Of a stretch of 64,000 nucleotides of DNA, positions 24,716 through 37,247 are shown one piece after another. Below the pieces are notes generated by a model. The model was not told the origin of the DNA, made no database searches, and saw nothing but the letters and a program-made list of their open reading frames with translations. This DNA is from Grammothele lineata. Its lineage: Eukaryota; Basidiomycota; Agaricomycetes; Polyporales; Polyporaceae. Made by a program: the position numbers and the translations under genes. The DNA lies in the NCBI GenBank assembly GCA_002150815.3, contig NDFF03000055.1, positions 248,001 through 312,000 of the forward strand. The letters are read 5' to 3'. How positions within the stretch are numbered: the stretch's first letter is position 1; every line of letters starts with the position of its first letter.

Positions 24716-27700
24716 CTACCCCTCCTCCACGCCGTCCGGCTGCGTGCTGATCGCGGTATGGTACGACGTCGTGCTCCTGCTCCTACTCACGCTCACGCTC
24801 TCCGCCCCGCTCAGCGCGAACGGCGCGCTGTAGCTCGCCGCGGAGCTCGGCGTCGTCTCCCCGAGCTCCCGCTCCGCCGCCGCGAGCGCCGCGAGCCCGT
24901 CGACGGACACCGAGAGCGACACCGCGGCGTCGAGCGAGTTCGCGCGGGACGCGCTCCGGCTGTGCGGCGCGTCCGTGTTGCTGAGCGTGTTCGAGCGCGT
25001 CGAGGGCCGCGAGAAGCCCCCCGCGCCACCCCCCGCGAGCGAGAGACTCGCGAGGCTCATCACCTCGTGCGAGCCCATCGACTCGATCGTCGGCATCCGG
25101 TGGATCGTGCGCCCGAGCACGAAGTGCGAGTCGTTCGGTGAGCGCGGCGCCGGGTACGCCCCGTACGGGTCCGAGCCGCTGCCAGTGGTGGTCGGGCTGC
25201 TGCCATCCCCGGGTCCGGGCGCCTCTGGGCGCGCCACGGCCGCGGCGTCGGTCTCGCGCGCGACCTGCTCGACGAGCGCGCGGAAGTGCGCCGCGAACGT
25301 GTTCAGGTCCGCGTCCGGTACTGGGTCCCACGGGCCCCCGCCGCCGTCGCTGCTGTGCGTGGGCGAGTCTGTCCGCACGGACGCGTACCCGCCTCCTAGC
25401 GTGCGCGGGACGGGGCGGCCGTACCGGTGCTCGCCCTCCTCCGACGAGCCGTCCTCAGACGAAGACGGCGGCGTTGAGGGCGGGGTCGGGCTCAGCCCGT
25501 CTCTACTCGCGCTGTGCCGCGCTGCGCTCGGCCGCATACCCTGCGCGGACACAGCGCGGCGCACGACGTGCGACGAGCTCGCGATGGCGGCGGCGGTCGC
25601 GTCTACAGCGGGGATGCGCGAGCGCGAGCTGCGCAGCGCGTGTGGCTCTCCCTCGGCTCCGATCGCGACGCTGAGGGGGTGTTTGCGCGGGGAACCTTGG
25701 GGGTCGAGCTGCACCGAGATCGGCTTGGGAGATCCGAGGGCGGAGGTCATCGGGCGCGTGCTGCGGCTCGAAAGCGTGGTTGAAGTTCCGGCCGTCGACG
25801 GGCGGGAGGAGGACGTCGAGTGTCGGCAGAGCGAGGCGCGCCTGCGCCGTGATGGGCGGCGCGTCACCATGTACTTGTACGAGACCACATGATACGCAAC
25901 CTACGCAGACGTAGACGAATATCAGTAAGCTGCAGACGCAGGAGGTGATACCGGCTTTGTTGCCGCAAAGTGGAATTGCGCTATTGCTCGCGACGGCTCC
26001 AAACTGACAAACAACCTCTGCATGTCGTAAACGATCTGCCCCCGGACGCCACATCGGAGGCCGACGACCTTACAAAGGCCAGCAGCTCAAACTTTCGACC
26101 GCCGCATTTGCGACGAAGGAGAAAAAAATAACGATGATGCCATCTCCACGAGGCCTGAGACCTGAGACACTCACCACGAGCGCGACGGTCAACAGCAGTC
26201 GGACGAGCGACCCGGCGAGCCAAAAGCCGAACGCGGGCGCGTTCGCGCACAGGCCGCCGAAGCCGGTCCAGATGACGTCGATATCCCAATGGCACCTGCC
26301 TTGAAGACTGTCGGTGAGATCGGAGGTGTTGTGCCAGACGAAGACGAGAATAAAGTTAACGACAGCGGGCGCGACGAGCAATAATGACGAGGAGTAGCGT
26401 AGGAAGGCTTGCAAGAGAACGTGCTTCGATCCGGGGCGGTAGTACCAGCCGAGACGGGTCGCGGAGGCGGAGATGATGACGGAGGCGACGGTGCAGGCGA
26501 GGCAGAGGGCCGTGCAGGACCCCAGGATGAGAGCGATGATTTGTCGCTGGCGGTAGGGATGGAGCCACGCGCCGACGTAATACCGCACGGTGTTGTACGT
26601 GGCCCATGCACCTGCAGAGAGGGTTTCGGATTAGTACTGGTCTTGTCCGCAGGAAGAAGCTTGGAAATTGGACGACACGGGGCGCAAAGTGGGGAAACAA
26701 GAGTCAGAGGGGGATGCTCCCCGATCGGGGTATAGTGGTATTCGCATCGCGAACCCGAAGGCGATCGACTTTACGATGTGACAAAGTTCCACTGCGCGAT
26801 GTGAAGAATCTAGAACAGGGGGAAGATACGACGAGAAGCAAGGCACATGTCGAGACATTACACGATAGATAGGACGCCGTACGCCGTGTTCCTGACGCTT
26901 CTACCATTCAAGTACGCTCGAATTTGTATGTCCGAGCGGGCCTGAACTCCAAAATAAAAAACAGACCGCACAGAGCCGCTCATGTCCTAACTCGGCGGTG
27001 ACATCGCGAAATTGATTGAACTCTGTGTGCAGCGCGGTATTCACTCTTGACTGATCGAGCACGTAAGTGCAAGACACACGCCAGCCACGGGCGCACGCAT
27101 CTGAGAAGAAATTGGGGAGGGACAGGACCCGCGCTTCTCGAGCGCTCGCAGCGAGATCCACCGAACGACGCGGGCCTGAGAGGTCGGATCGACGCGCAGC
27201 AGCGCATTCGGTCCGACCGCCCACCGCACACACGCATTCACGGGCCTGGCGCCATTTTCCGAACATGGAGGGAGAGAGAGGGAAACGCGACTGGCCCGCA
27301 CGGGTTCGCGAGGCTGAATATAGGACACCGCCCGCGCGGGACGAGAACAGCAACGGTGCAGCCGGAACGACTGGGCCCGCGCACGTACATATGTAACGTC
27401 GTTGCCAACTGCCCGACCGCCCAAACCCCCCGAGCGATGACGATCTCCCCACACACACAGCACGCACGCGCGCACGGCCCCCACACAGACGACCTCGTTC
27501 GCTCGCAGCGCAGATAAAGACCGCGTAAGGCCGGGGGGAAGCGTCCGACTCACCTATGACCGCTTGGAGCGCCCTCTGGACCCATCTCAGCCGCCTCAGT
27601 CGCTTCCTGACTGCCCGCTCGCGCTGGACGCGGCGCTCGCGCGCGGTGACGGGGTCGCCCTGCAAGGTGAGGCCGCCCATCCCTCTCGTCGGCGTGCTGG

Positions 27701-27995
27701 GGTGCGTGGGCTGGCGCGCGAGGAGGCCGAGGTAGACGGTCGAGGCGGAGTCGTCCGCGCCGTGGATGAGGGACTCGGTCGGGTGGGACTGGTCCGAGGG
27801 GAGCGTTTGGAGCGTCTGGAGGGAGACGGAGGAGAGGGTGCGGTCGTGTGCGTGACGCGCGCCGCCGCTGCTGCGGCCGTGGGGGTGGGGGGAGGAGGGA
27901 GGAGAGTGGGGTGCACCGCGGTGGGCGACGGCGGAGGGCGGGGGCGCAGGCGGGTCTGTGGCGAAGATCGCATTGTGGAGGAAGACGGCGGCCAT
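24716..27995 (-). CDS. Multi-pass membrane protein with long disordered tail, unknown function
   Basis: Four exons (27995-27554, 26611-26175, 26017-25952 and 25900-24716) give 709 residues in frame. Residues 1-147 are Pro/Ser-rich and end in a very basic stretch (ARERRVQRERAVRKRLRRLR). Exon 2 holds three or four membrane helices: ALILGSCTALCLACTVASVI, SSLLLVAPAVVNFILVFVW, and LCANAPAFGFWLAGSLVRLLLTVALV. The last exon encodes about 390 residues of Ser-rich, low-complexity, presumably cytoplasmic tail. The family is not recognised; a receptor-like or scaffold role at a membrane is possible but unproved. Intron 1 is 942 nt, about fifteen times the usual length here, and a missed exon inside it is possible. 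The start is the first true ATG; upstream in-frame codons lack ATG. Confidence 0.7.
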
Positions 27996-29958
27996 CCGGC
28001 CGGCGTCGTGCCTGCTCTCGTCGCTAGTGGCGCCCCCTCGTCGCAACGGGCAGGGCGGGTGCTACGTATCGGGGATGGTGGATGGAGGTGGAGAGCGGAG
28101 GATGGGGGAGGAATGCTAACGAGTGTGTAGGGATTGTGGGGGCCCGACGGGCGAGTGCGAAGAGGCTACGTATGAGTAGTGTCGTCCGTTTCGGATGGCC
28201 CGCTAACGCCGCAACGGAGGGTGTGTGCTGGGCAGCGCGGTGGGGACGGCGGGGAGCAACGGTGAGAAGGCGCGTGGGCAGAGGCAAAAGGCGAGTATTC
28301 ACCGAGCTCAGAGCATGCGCTGGGGGTCGAGCAGACCCTGGGGGATGACCTGAGTGGGCACGGAGCCGACGGCGGGAGGAGGACGCGCACAGGATCCTCA
28401 GGTCGGCCGCTTCCCGCAGCCCCGCCAGTGGACGAACGCACGAGCCTTGCCATATCCGGCATGATGCGGACCCCACCGTTCGAGGCACCGAGGCCCGCGC
28501 GTACGGAAACGCGGCTCGCGCTGAGCTCTCAAAGGCCGTCGGGGCCTGCATGCAGGTGCACGCGCGGACACAGATCGGGGCGGTGCCCGAGACAGGGCTA
28601 AGCCAGCCACCGATGAATCTATCTGCCCATGGTAAGACCTCGAGGCAGGATGTGTCCATCGGTTTCAGCCACAGCTACCAGGTGGCACCCCGGAACGCTC
28701 CTCTCAGGGCCAAACGTACGCTGATGGTGCATGGATGGTGAGTATGCTGACGCCTGTCGCCTGCAGTCATAGCTGACGGATGTTCTTCAGACAGAGTCAG
28801 CAATGTCAGTCAGGCCCCGATCAGGGCATAAATGTTCGCGTATATCCAGGTATATCCAGTGACTACCAAGTCGTGTGCCGAATTGGCGAGTAGTGAACAT
28901 CGCCGATGCTTGCTCGCGATGGTATCTGACGATGGACGACAGCGGCGTACATGCTAGAGCGATCTTCGATCTGTTCCCGAGGCTGCTGATCTTCGACTGG
29001 CGAGACTATCGGGTGGTTCGCGAGCCGAGGCCTCATTATGGAGCAAGCATAATGAAATGCTCCGAAGGCCTGACTGGCAGACGTTTGGTATTCTACTGTT
29101 ACGCCCCCGCCAACGAGAATATGTTATGACATACATGCGGCTGCCTGCGCACGCTTGAGGCGGCTTTCTATGACATATGTGGCTTTTGGGTGGCGGTTTA
29201 AAATGCATGAAACGAGGGCTCCGTATGACGCTGTCTGCCGCCACCAGGGACCTCGCAGCTCCTTTCGCCAGGGCTCTATGATAGTATGATACATTGCCCT
29301 CGCACCCTTATGCGTTATTATGCCATGCGGACCGCCCAGCAAAGCCTGCACATGTTACACAGTGACCTTGAAGGACTTCCGAGCGACATGCCGTGTGGGT
29401 GGCGCCGACGTCATATGCGTGTCGAGATGAAGCCAGTGCTTCTCTTCGGGCGGCGCACTGTGCGCTTCGGAAGTGGTGCCCCTTACGACTATCTTGGGTG
29501 AATATGCCGGATCACCAGCGTAAGTAGGAGTTATTGGGTGGTACGAATAAGACGGGTGAAATAGGGCGCGCTGATACTAGCTACTTATTGTCGAATTTTT
29601 ACCTTCCGCCCATTTCGGCGTTTATTCCACGAATTGGTACTACTTCAACCTGGTGATTTTAAATGTGTATTCAACATGCAGGAAGCTCGCCGTAACAGAT
29701 AAATCACATGCTATAGGAACCTGCCCGAGCATACACTTCTAAGTTACATTCTTGCTATACTACCCAGACTATCAGACACCCCCAGTAGTACATATCACAA
29801 TCATTCGAACAAGCGAATCTCAGCGCACACTACTTCCGCGCACGAAGGTAGTAGGGCACCAAGAGTGTAGACAGGACGTCTCGGGGTGCAGAAAAGAGAT
29901 AAAACTCACTGGCAGCACTTCGAAAGCCGCGTCGTCGTGCTTGCGGCGGATGAGCTCC
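27996..29958. other. Gene-poor region
   Basis: About 2 kb upstream of the membrane-protein gene. No gene could be supported; short open frames (for example 28875-29129) lack motifs and splice partners. Confidence 0.4.
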
Positions 29959-30575
29959 TCATAGTCCTGGTTCTTCTCGAGTCCGCTCTCGGGGAGACGG
30001 CCCATGGTACGCCTGCCACTGGATCTGCTTGTTTGAGGTCTCAGCGCGACTGTGGGGGAAGGAAGTCCTTTGCATCGTCGATCGTGATGCTGTGCTTACA
30101 GAAGGGAGCCGAGCATGCCTTGTAGTCGCAGTGAGCTGCTCCTGGATCGGCGTGGTTAAGAACATGTTTGGCTAATGCATCGACATCCACTTACCTTGTT
30201 TGCGTCCTCGAGCAGCGCCCTGAAGCGCATCGCCACGGCACGCCAACCGTAGCCCGAACCCTTTCCGCCCCACCATCGACTGTCGTATTGTGATGCGCCT
30301 TGCGTACGTTCATCCATCCCTTGATGACCGCGACCTCACTCGTCCGTGAGCGGCACGACCGTGACGCACGTTGCCCTCGGGTCAATCTTGACGTTCGAGG
30401 GGAGCAGGTTCAGCTGTGGCACGATCTTCGTCTGTGTCGCTGGTTTCAACGCAGGCACGGGGGTCATTCCCACCCCGGTTCCTGGGTCGGAGTGCACGAC
30501 AAACGCGATGGTTGTCCCAGAGAGCCGCATTCTTGAAGACGAAGATGTGGACAAGGAGGGAGCACTGGGAGGCAT
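29959..30575 (-). CDS. Unrecognised small protein, three-exon model, 3' end uncertain
   Basis: The first two exons are well supported. Exon 1 (30575-30340) begins MPPSAPSLSTSSSSRMRLSG and continues TTIAFVVHSDPGTGVGMTPV ... NVKIDPRATCVTVVPLTD. The donor gtgagg at 30339 joins to an acceptor before 30279. Exon 2 (30279-30195) encodes RWWGGKGSGYGWRAVAMRFR followed by ALLEDANK and ends at a strong gtaagt. Exon 3 (30141-29959) is less clear. The phase-0 reading ends QWQAYHGPSPRERTREEPGL and gives 167 residues in total. A different frame of the same stretch reads DYKACSAPFCKHSITIDDAK, and a third downstream frame reads GLEKNQDYEELIRRKHDDAA before a gtgagt donor. One of those may be the real terminal exon. 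I recognise no family. Confidence 0.45.
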
Positions 30576-32348
30576 AGCACAGAAAGGGGGACAACCCGAA
30601 GGCTCAGCACGCAAAAGTGCCCAAGTCCGTCGCCCAGCAGCGCGCGACCTGCCCTTAAGCCAGGCTGATCACGTGCAACCTTGTCGTCTTGCCGCCCGAC
30701 TCGCACCCGATACCTCGATTCCCCTCTCTTCCTCCAGTCTCGTCCTTGTCTCCTAACGTCTGAACGTCACTGCCGTGCCGTTCCCTCTATCTCCATAGTC
30801 CACCTCGCACGCACTCTTTTCGAGCAGTAAGTATATGCTTTGGATGGTAGACAGTCAGGGTGCTCACAGGTAATATAGGTGCGCAAGGCTAGAAAGACCA
30901 CTCCGTTCTGGAGTGCTACAAGGACAGTGGGGCTACTGCTGCCATTTCGCGTGAGTACTCGTTTGCAGGGCATGGGGCATGAAGCATACTTACAGGTGTC
31001 AGGGCCACATGTGAAGATGCCGAATGTTGCAGACAGGTACAGTAACGACAACAGTATGGGTGTCAATGGTGCGCTGGCGGCTTAGATGTCTCGGAAGAAG
31101 CAGGCAGGGATAAGGAGGCTGACACTGGCGGGTGGAGGTGAACATACGTGCGTACTATCATTTATGCCGTGCAGCGCACCCCGTGTCGAGTACGCTGGCG
31201 CTGTGCCGGTCTATTTCCATACTTGTATAATCCAGTAGTATAAATACATCGCTTTTCCTCATTTCCGCGTCGTGAATCCTATCGTATGAAAATCCCATAT
31301 CTATGGCGAAAAGTACCAGAAAACGCTCGATAGTAACTACCTGGAACGGATAGGTGAAACTATTGACATGAGGTAGGGATAGTCGCGTGTAGCACAAAGC
31401 ACGACTAATTGCAATGCACATGTGTAGTGAATCAATGTAGTGAAATCGGAAAGTTTTTGGGTGAACCTCCCCATTCGATTCACTACGGTTACTCGAAGTT
31501 TTCACCCGGCGCCTCTGCCCACATCTTGGTCGATTTCCCCATATCCCACCGCATTGTTCACTGGTTTCGACGTAGTGAAATTACTAAACGTTTTCACTAT
31601 GTAGTAGGCGTACAGAGGCGCACATGGCATAATGCGGAAATAATTGAATAGCCGCTCGTCCAGGGTAAGGCCCCTGCAACGAGACGTCCGAGGCCGCTGC
31701 CGCTGTCCGGAACGGCCTTGGAGGGGGAAACCGTATGGCGCGCACCGTGACCTCCGTCCGCAAGACTATGAGTTCAGCGGAGGCTACGAAGTGTCATCTA
31801 CTGCACGTACACCGACCGCGGCGTGCGGACCGGTGTCGTATCCCTACCCAGTCGCGCCACATGCATAGCGACAACGTCGAGTCCCGACGCCCTCCTTTGG
31901 GTTCACGGTGTCTGTCGTCGACCCTGCTGTGCGACTGCCAAGTATGCGGATACTATAAGTTGTCAGGTAATACGTATGTGGCTTGCCGACCAGATCCCGA
32001 AAATAAGTACTGCCCTCTTGAGCCTTCACCCGACGACGTCCGCCGACTCACTCCCGACCCCCGACGGGGCGCGCACTGATGTCGACGCCGTCGACGTGAT
32101 CCATAACGCAACGTACAAGAGCTGTGCAGCCCCGATGAGATGATACAGACTAACGCGAAAAAGCCAGCGTCATTCCAGCATCCCCGGCCACCACTAGTAA
32201 CGGCACAGTCCCGTCAGCACCCCCAGCGTCCTCTTGAACGAGCACCCGAAAGATCGCAGTCCTCCGCGTCGGCCATGCTCCCCGACACTTGGCACTCGCG
32301 CTTCATCGGGCCTGAGAGACAGTAACGGCAACCGTATTACAGCGACGA
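30576..32348. other. Gene-poor region
   Basis: About 1.8 kb. A hydrophobic, exon-like stretch lies on the minus strand near 31066-30990 (PILLSLLYLSATFGIFT followed by a gtaagt donor), but it lacks an ATG and a convincing next exon. Around 31420-31605 the words GTAGTGAA and TTTTCACTA recur in both orientations, perhaps the remains of a small element. Nothing else was supported. Confidence 0.4.
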
Positions 32349-34355
32349 TCACGACAGCGCCCGCCACAGCCCCAGGCCCGTGAAGAACCCGCCCAGGCCG
32401 ACGAGCAGCCCGATGTACGCAGTCGTGTGCACCCCGATCCGGGGGAGGACGAGCGGCGAGTGGAGGAGCGCGAGCGCGAGGTGGACGGCGAACACGATGG
32501 GGAACGCGAGCGCGAGCGCGTGCGTCGAGTAGATCGAGGGGAGGGGGTCCGCCCCCGGGCCGGGCGAGGGGAAGGAGAGCGGGGAGAGGAGGTACGCCCA
32601 CGCGAGGACGAGCGTGTAACCGAGCGAGAGCAGGAACGAGTCGACGCGCTGCAGGCACGGCACGAACACGGGGATGTACTGTCAACGTTAACGGTCAACG
32701 CCGTGCAAACGGCGAGGTCAGCGACGATCGGCGGGCGCTACAAGGAAAAGGTGGCTCACGATGACGGGCACCCCGTACACCTCCTCGAGCTCTTCCCGCT
32801 CTTGGAGGTTAATGAGCTGCTCCACGTCCTGGTCTACCGCCATCCTCACCGCCTCCTCCACGCTCACCGGCGCCCTCCTCCGCCCCCCATTCGTGCTAAC
32901 CCCAGCCGGCTCCGGGTGCTCGCTCCTCGGGCTAAGCGGCATGTACTCCCTGCTCCCATTCGCACCCGCACCCACGCTCGCATTGAGATCAACGCTCCCC
33001 GTCCCCCACTGCGCGTGCGCCTTCGCCTGGTCCAAGATCTCCCTGACACGCTCAAGGGGCACCATCACGTTGCGGTAGAGCGCGAGCTGCTGGTACCCCT
33101 GCGCGACGCTCGTCGCCACGTCCGCGAGGCCCCACCCGAGCGCGAGCCACCAGACGGTCCGGAACGCGCCGTCCTGCCATGTGGGCCGCGGGAAGGCCAT
33201 TTCGTGCCGCACGCGCAGCGCGGCGACGGCTGCGAGGCGGAGGAGGAGCGAGAGGAGGGTGTGCAGGGCGTTGAAGAGGATGGTGTCGAGGATGCGTGGG
33301 CTGAAGAGCGCGATGAGGGTGTAGAGAGGCGAGCGGAGGATGTGGGCTAGCGACCAGAAGGCCGCGGATATGAGGACTTCAGGCATTGGGGAGGGAAGAG
33401 AGCGGGGTAGGGTCGTCGGATTCGAGTTGTGGGTGGGCCAGAACCATTCCGGGAGAAGAGCGAAGAGAACAAACACAACAGCAGCGGTAAGAGGTACTAA
33501 CGAGTACCATGCAACTGTTCTTTTGTATGAACCTACAGAGAAGTTAGGTTAGCATATGCAGGATGACACTCAACATGCGCGGTAAATGCAGTAAGAGGGA
33601 GGCTAAAGTTGGACATGCACGCAAGGGTGTACCGTGACGTATACGGCCCGAGAGCCGAAGTCAAGGTCGACCTTTTCACCTGGCGCGCCGTCCCGTCTAC
33701 GGATGCACAAAACTGGGTGGGTATTTTAGGGGGTGCCAAAAATCAAACTTTGGAGGTTATGGGGAGGCCCGAAGACAATACGCTATTGCCACCATGATAC
33801 ACCCGCAGCTTGCGTCGGGGTATGAGACGGAAGTGTGAAAAGGGCCATCCCCACTCGCACCGGTGGCACGTTGAGGACAACGAGGAGGAGATGCAAGAAA
33901 CAACGCATTGAAACATCAGCCAGACACTCACCACTATAATATCCATGTTCCGCCAGATCCCATTCATCCTCCTCCGCGTCGAATTGGTCACGGTGCTCGT
34001 CGTCGACTCCTTCCTCCGGGACACGGTCGAGCCAGCTGTCTCTCCTATACCGTTCGGGACTTGTACGTAGGCTGGAGGATCCCTCTCCTAGGATAGTTCC
34101 ATAGCCTGCAGTGCTGCCCGAGGGCTGTCTTTGAGTCTCCACATTAAGAAGAGGCCTCCGCGCCATCTCGTCCGGGCTCTGCGAGCTCCTGAGGTGCGTT
34201 TCAAAAAACTGCGACGAGCGCGAGTGCTGGGGTATCGCCGTCGCGTCCGAGTCGTCCGAGTCGGCAGCGCTGGGCCTGCGAGAAGAGTGTTGGTACAAGT
34301 TGCGGGCGAGGGGCGCGGCCACGGCGGCGGCGATGAGGCGTCCGAAGCCGCCCAT
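32349..34355 (-). CDS. Conserved-type multi-pass membrane protein, unknown function
   Basis: Three exons (34355-33932, 33532-32760 and 32678-32349) give 508 residues in frame. The N-terminal 140 residues are hydrophilic and acidic (RDQFDAEEDEWDLAEHGYYS). They are followed by a helix (WYSLVPLTAAVVFVLFALLP), a central membrane region (LISAAFWSLAHILRSPLYTL ... LLSLLLRLAAVAALRV, TVWWLALGWGLADVATSV), a cytoplasmic segment with VEEAVRMAVDQDVEQLINLQ, and three C-terminal helices ending ALLHSPLVLPRIGVHTTAYI and GLLVGLGGFFTGLGLW. The overall layout suggests an organelle or vacuolar membrane protein. I do not recognise the family. The strong codon bias and clean introns argue for a functional conserved gene. 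Confidence 0.82.
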
Positions 34356-34621
34356 CCTGCCAGGGTGTCGTGTCGGATGGTCAAATGGTCGTCAGGGATG
34401 AGGCGAGGGAAGCTATGGGGCGGTCATGGGTCCGCGTCCTCGCGTCGAGGTGAGAGGGAAGGGCGCAGCCAAGTTGACGCGATCGCAGTGCGGTGAATGG
34501 CGGAATGGGGCGCCGGATATCAGGTGCGCGCTCGGCGGAGCGCCTTCGACTTCGGGCTCGGAAGATTTTCTTGGGCTTGGATTGTGGTCGGTCCAGGCCT
34601 CACGCAAAATGCACGCAATCG

Positions 34622-35279
34622 TCACAAGAGATGAGGGGTATTCGTACGGACATAGATTGGCGTAACACTACAGCAGATGACGCTGACGAGGTACACGAAG
34701 GAAGATAGAAAGGCGAGCAAGACGACTAAGGTATTGACTTCACCGGGGTCTGTCGAAAGAACCAGCATCAGTCATGAGTTCAGTCATGCACGGCATGAAA
34801 AGGAAACTGAGCGCAGATCAGGTACTCGATGCATTTCAACAAGTCCCCGAACCCATCTCCACTTTGTACACTGGGAGACTTTGGTGTAGGCCGGGGGCAT
34901 TCGTGTCCGCCCATCGAAATAATTTCATCCGCAACACAGCGCGAGGAAAGAGACTCACCGAATGTCCAGTGAACACAGGTACTGAGGGCGATGAAGCACC
35001 CTGGAAGAAGAAATTGTTAGCGTTCTGCAGCGACGCGTCCGCACAAGCAAACAGAGGTCAGCCAAGGCTGAAACTAGATAGACTTGTTGTCCACATGTGG
35101 TTTCGGTGGGTTTGTATGGTAGAAAGGTTGTATCATCACTAAAGCGTATGCACGAAAAGACACTTACCACTACAACCCAGAATTGGGGATGGACGAGCGC
35201 GACGTGGACAAGAGAAAACTTGGTGTCGGGACTTCGGCAAGACGCGTCGTAGGACGTGCGAGGATTCGATCTCCGACAT
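34622..35279 (-). CDS. Small predicted membrane protein (93 residues)
   Basis: Three short exons (35279-35168, 35000-34959 and 34749-34622) join in frame with canonical gtaagt and gtgagt donors and cag acceptors, ending at TGA. The product starts MSEIESSHVLRRVLPKSRHQ, then has a moderately hydrophobic stretch (GCFIALSTCVHWTF) and a clear membrane helix (VNTLVVLLAFLSSFVYLVSV). Each exon is too short to show up as an open reading frame. No family is recognised; it could be a small subunit of an ER or vacuolar membrane complex. The evidence is splice-site quality and preserved phase across two introns, not homology. Confidence 0.5.
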
Positions 35280-35515
35280 AGCTCCGCTCAGAATACGACG
35301 CGCATGTGGCTGAATCGATGACCGCGTCGCGCCAAAGATTCTCGCGTCTTCTCGCGCCTTCGGGCCGCCTCTAGCTTTTCTCTACTTTGGTATATCTGCT
35401 TGCTTGCTCTTTCGTGCATTTCCTCCTCTCTCTTTCAGACACATCCTCTGTAGCCCTACTCGACGACCATCTATTTGTATCGCTAGAACATATTCCTGAC
35501 GACAAACAACACGAC

Positions 35516-36907
35516 ATGGAAAGCCTACTTCGCTGGGGTATCGCCAACTCGGCACCTGGAGATGCAAATCAGCCTCCACCGCGTCCACGGACGGACTTAG
35601 ATGCTGGAGTCATCGACGCAATACTCGGAAAGTCCGATGCACAACTCATGATGGAGGCGTTGGCCATTGCGGTGGACGAGACCAAGGACGAGGACGAGCG
35701 TGTACAGGCGCTGGACGACTTAGAGATGGTGCGCACTCCCGCATTTTATTCAACCATGCGTTATGCTGAGTACGCACATCATATAGCTCGTTGAGCAGAT
35801 CGACAACGCTAATAGTGAGCTGGGTCTTAGATTTATCCTCCGAATAACTTCTCACTTTGTGTTACAGACCTCGAAAAGCTCAAGATGTGGGAGCCTCTAC
35901 ACACTCTTCTCATCAGCCCCACCTCCTCGGACGCCATCCAGAGGCAAACACTATGGGTTGTCGGTACGGCTGTTCAAAACAACCCCTCCGCTCAGCACTC
36001 CGTACGTCTCCTTGCTTCCGTACTCCACGCTTTTTCTCTGACCCCTTTGCGTCCATAGTATCTCGCCCTCTCGCCCCTCCGTGCCCTCCTCTCCTTCCTC
36101 TCACCTACAGTACGCGCCGGAAAGACCCGCGCAAAAGCCATATACGCTCTCTCCTGCTTGCTCAAGCACAATGCCGCCGCCGTCGCGCTGATGGCCGACG
36201 TCGGCGGCTGGGATGCCCTGCGCGACGCGCTCCAGGACCCTGAGATCGGGGTCCGGCGCAAGGTCGCGTTCCTCCTCGCCACCCTCCTTATCCCCACCGC
36301 TGTAGACCTTTCTGCGCAACAGGCGTCCCAACCCGCGAACGTCCAGCAACCGCTGCAAGTCCCAACGTCGAGTGAGGGCCTCACTGCCGCTGCTGCCGTG
36401 GCAGCGCAGCCCCCAATGGTGATTCAAGCCCCCTCGCAATCCCAGCAGTCTCAGTCCCTCACCCTCCACCCGACCGCATCCTCCGACGCCCAACCTGCAC
36501 CACAAGTATCGCAGCCCGCAGCGCCCTCCGAAGCCGTCCACCCCAACTCGCACGCCTCCCTCCTCTCCGACCCCTCCTCCGCCGCGACCGCGACGGCCAC
36601 TGCCTGCGCTCTAGAGAACGCTGGTCTCCTCCCTGCGCTCGTTGGGGCGCTCGCCTCGCCCGTCCCATACGGGCCTGACGGGGAGTCTGAGGGGCCCGAC
36701 GCGGACTTTGAGGAGAAGGTTGTGAGGGCGCTGCATACGTACGTTGTCGGGTACGGCCGCGCGAGGGGCTTTGAGGGCGAGGAGAGGAAGAGGTTAGGGA
36801 CGTGGTTGAGGGAGCAGAGCGAGAAGGGAGGCGGAGACGGGTCGGTTGCGGAGAGGTGGGGGATGACGGAGCTGGAGGTGAAGGAGTTGAGGGAGGCGAC
36901 GGCGTGA
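35516..36907 (+). CDS. FES1: Hsp70 nucleotide exchange factor Fes1
   Basis: A cytosolic armadillo-type exchange factor that releases ADP from Hsp70 and helps target misfolded proteins for degradation. Four exons (35516-35728, 35787-35814, 35868-36001 and 36059-36907) give 407 residues. The N terminus MESLLRWGIANSAP is the family signature, followed by VIDAILGKSDAQLMMEAL, KLKMWEPLHTLLISPTSSDA, QTLWVVGTAVQNNPSAQHSY, KTRAKAIYALSCLLKHNAAA and IGVRRKVAFLLATLL, the Arm repeats. A low-complexity insert of about 110 residues (Ala/Gln/Ser/Pro-rich, roughly residues 210-320) separates these from a C-terminal helical segment (FEEKVVRALHTYVVGYG). The insert makes it longer than yeast Fes1 (about 290 residues). 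Confidence 0.93.
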
Positions 36908-37247
36908 GGTGTTGAGCGTTGAGGGAAGCGTCGAGAGTGGCCGTCCAGAAGTCACCGGCTCACGCAGAAGTTGGGAACGAAGTTGTATCTGTACATCTAT
37001 GATTGCGGGCCCCGCAACGTACGGGAGCCAGTATAATAAAACATCATCGCCTCCTATGCATGTTAAGCTGAAGCTAAGAGCGTATAGCATGGGCATAGCG
37101 CAGAGTCGTGAAGCAAATAGATAGCGTATGTGAGCGAGTCGTGAAAAGTTGTCATTACGTGCCAATGAGAGTCCCATCCATCCAGAGAGATAGATCCGTG
37201 CCAACGACCGGCAGAGAGTAACGTATACATCCTGCCAATCGTTGCCG
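36908..37247. other. Convergent intergenic region
   Basis: About 340 bp between the 3' ends of FES1 and the DHHC gene. An AATAAA-like tract (around 37034) may serve as a polyadenylation signal for FES1. Confidence 0.4.

Noticed and set aside
24975..25892. 305-codon plus-strand open frame opposite the membrane-protein gene
   Set aside because: It is the antisense shadow of the Ser-rich last exon, whose frame is supported by splicing and membrane helices upstream.
32427..33350. 307-codon plus-strand open frame
   Set aside because: Highly charged Arg/Glu-rich antisense shadow of the membrane-protein gene on the minus strand.
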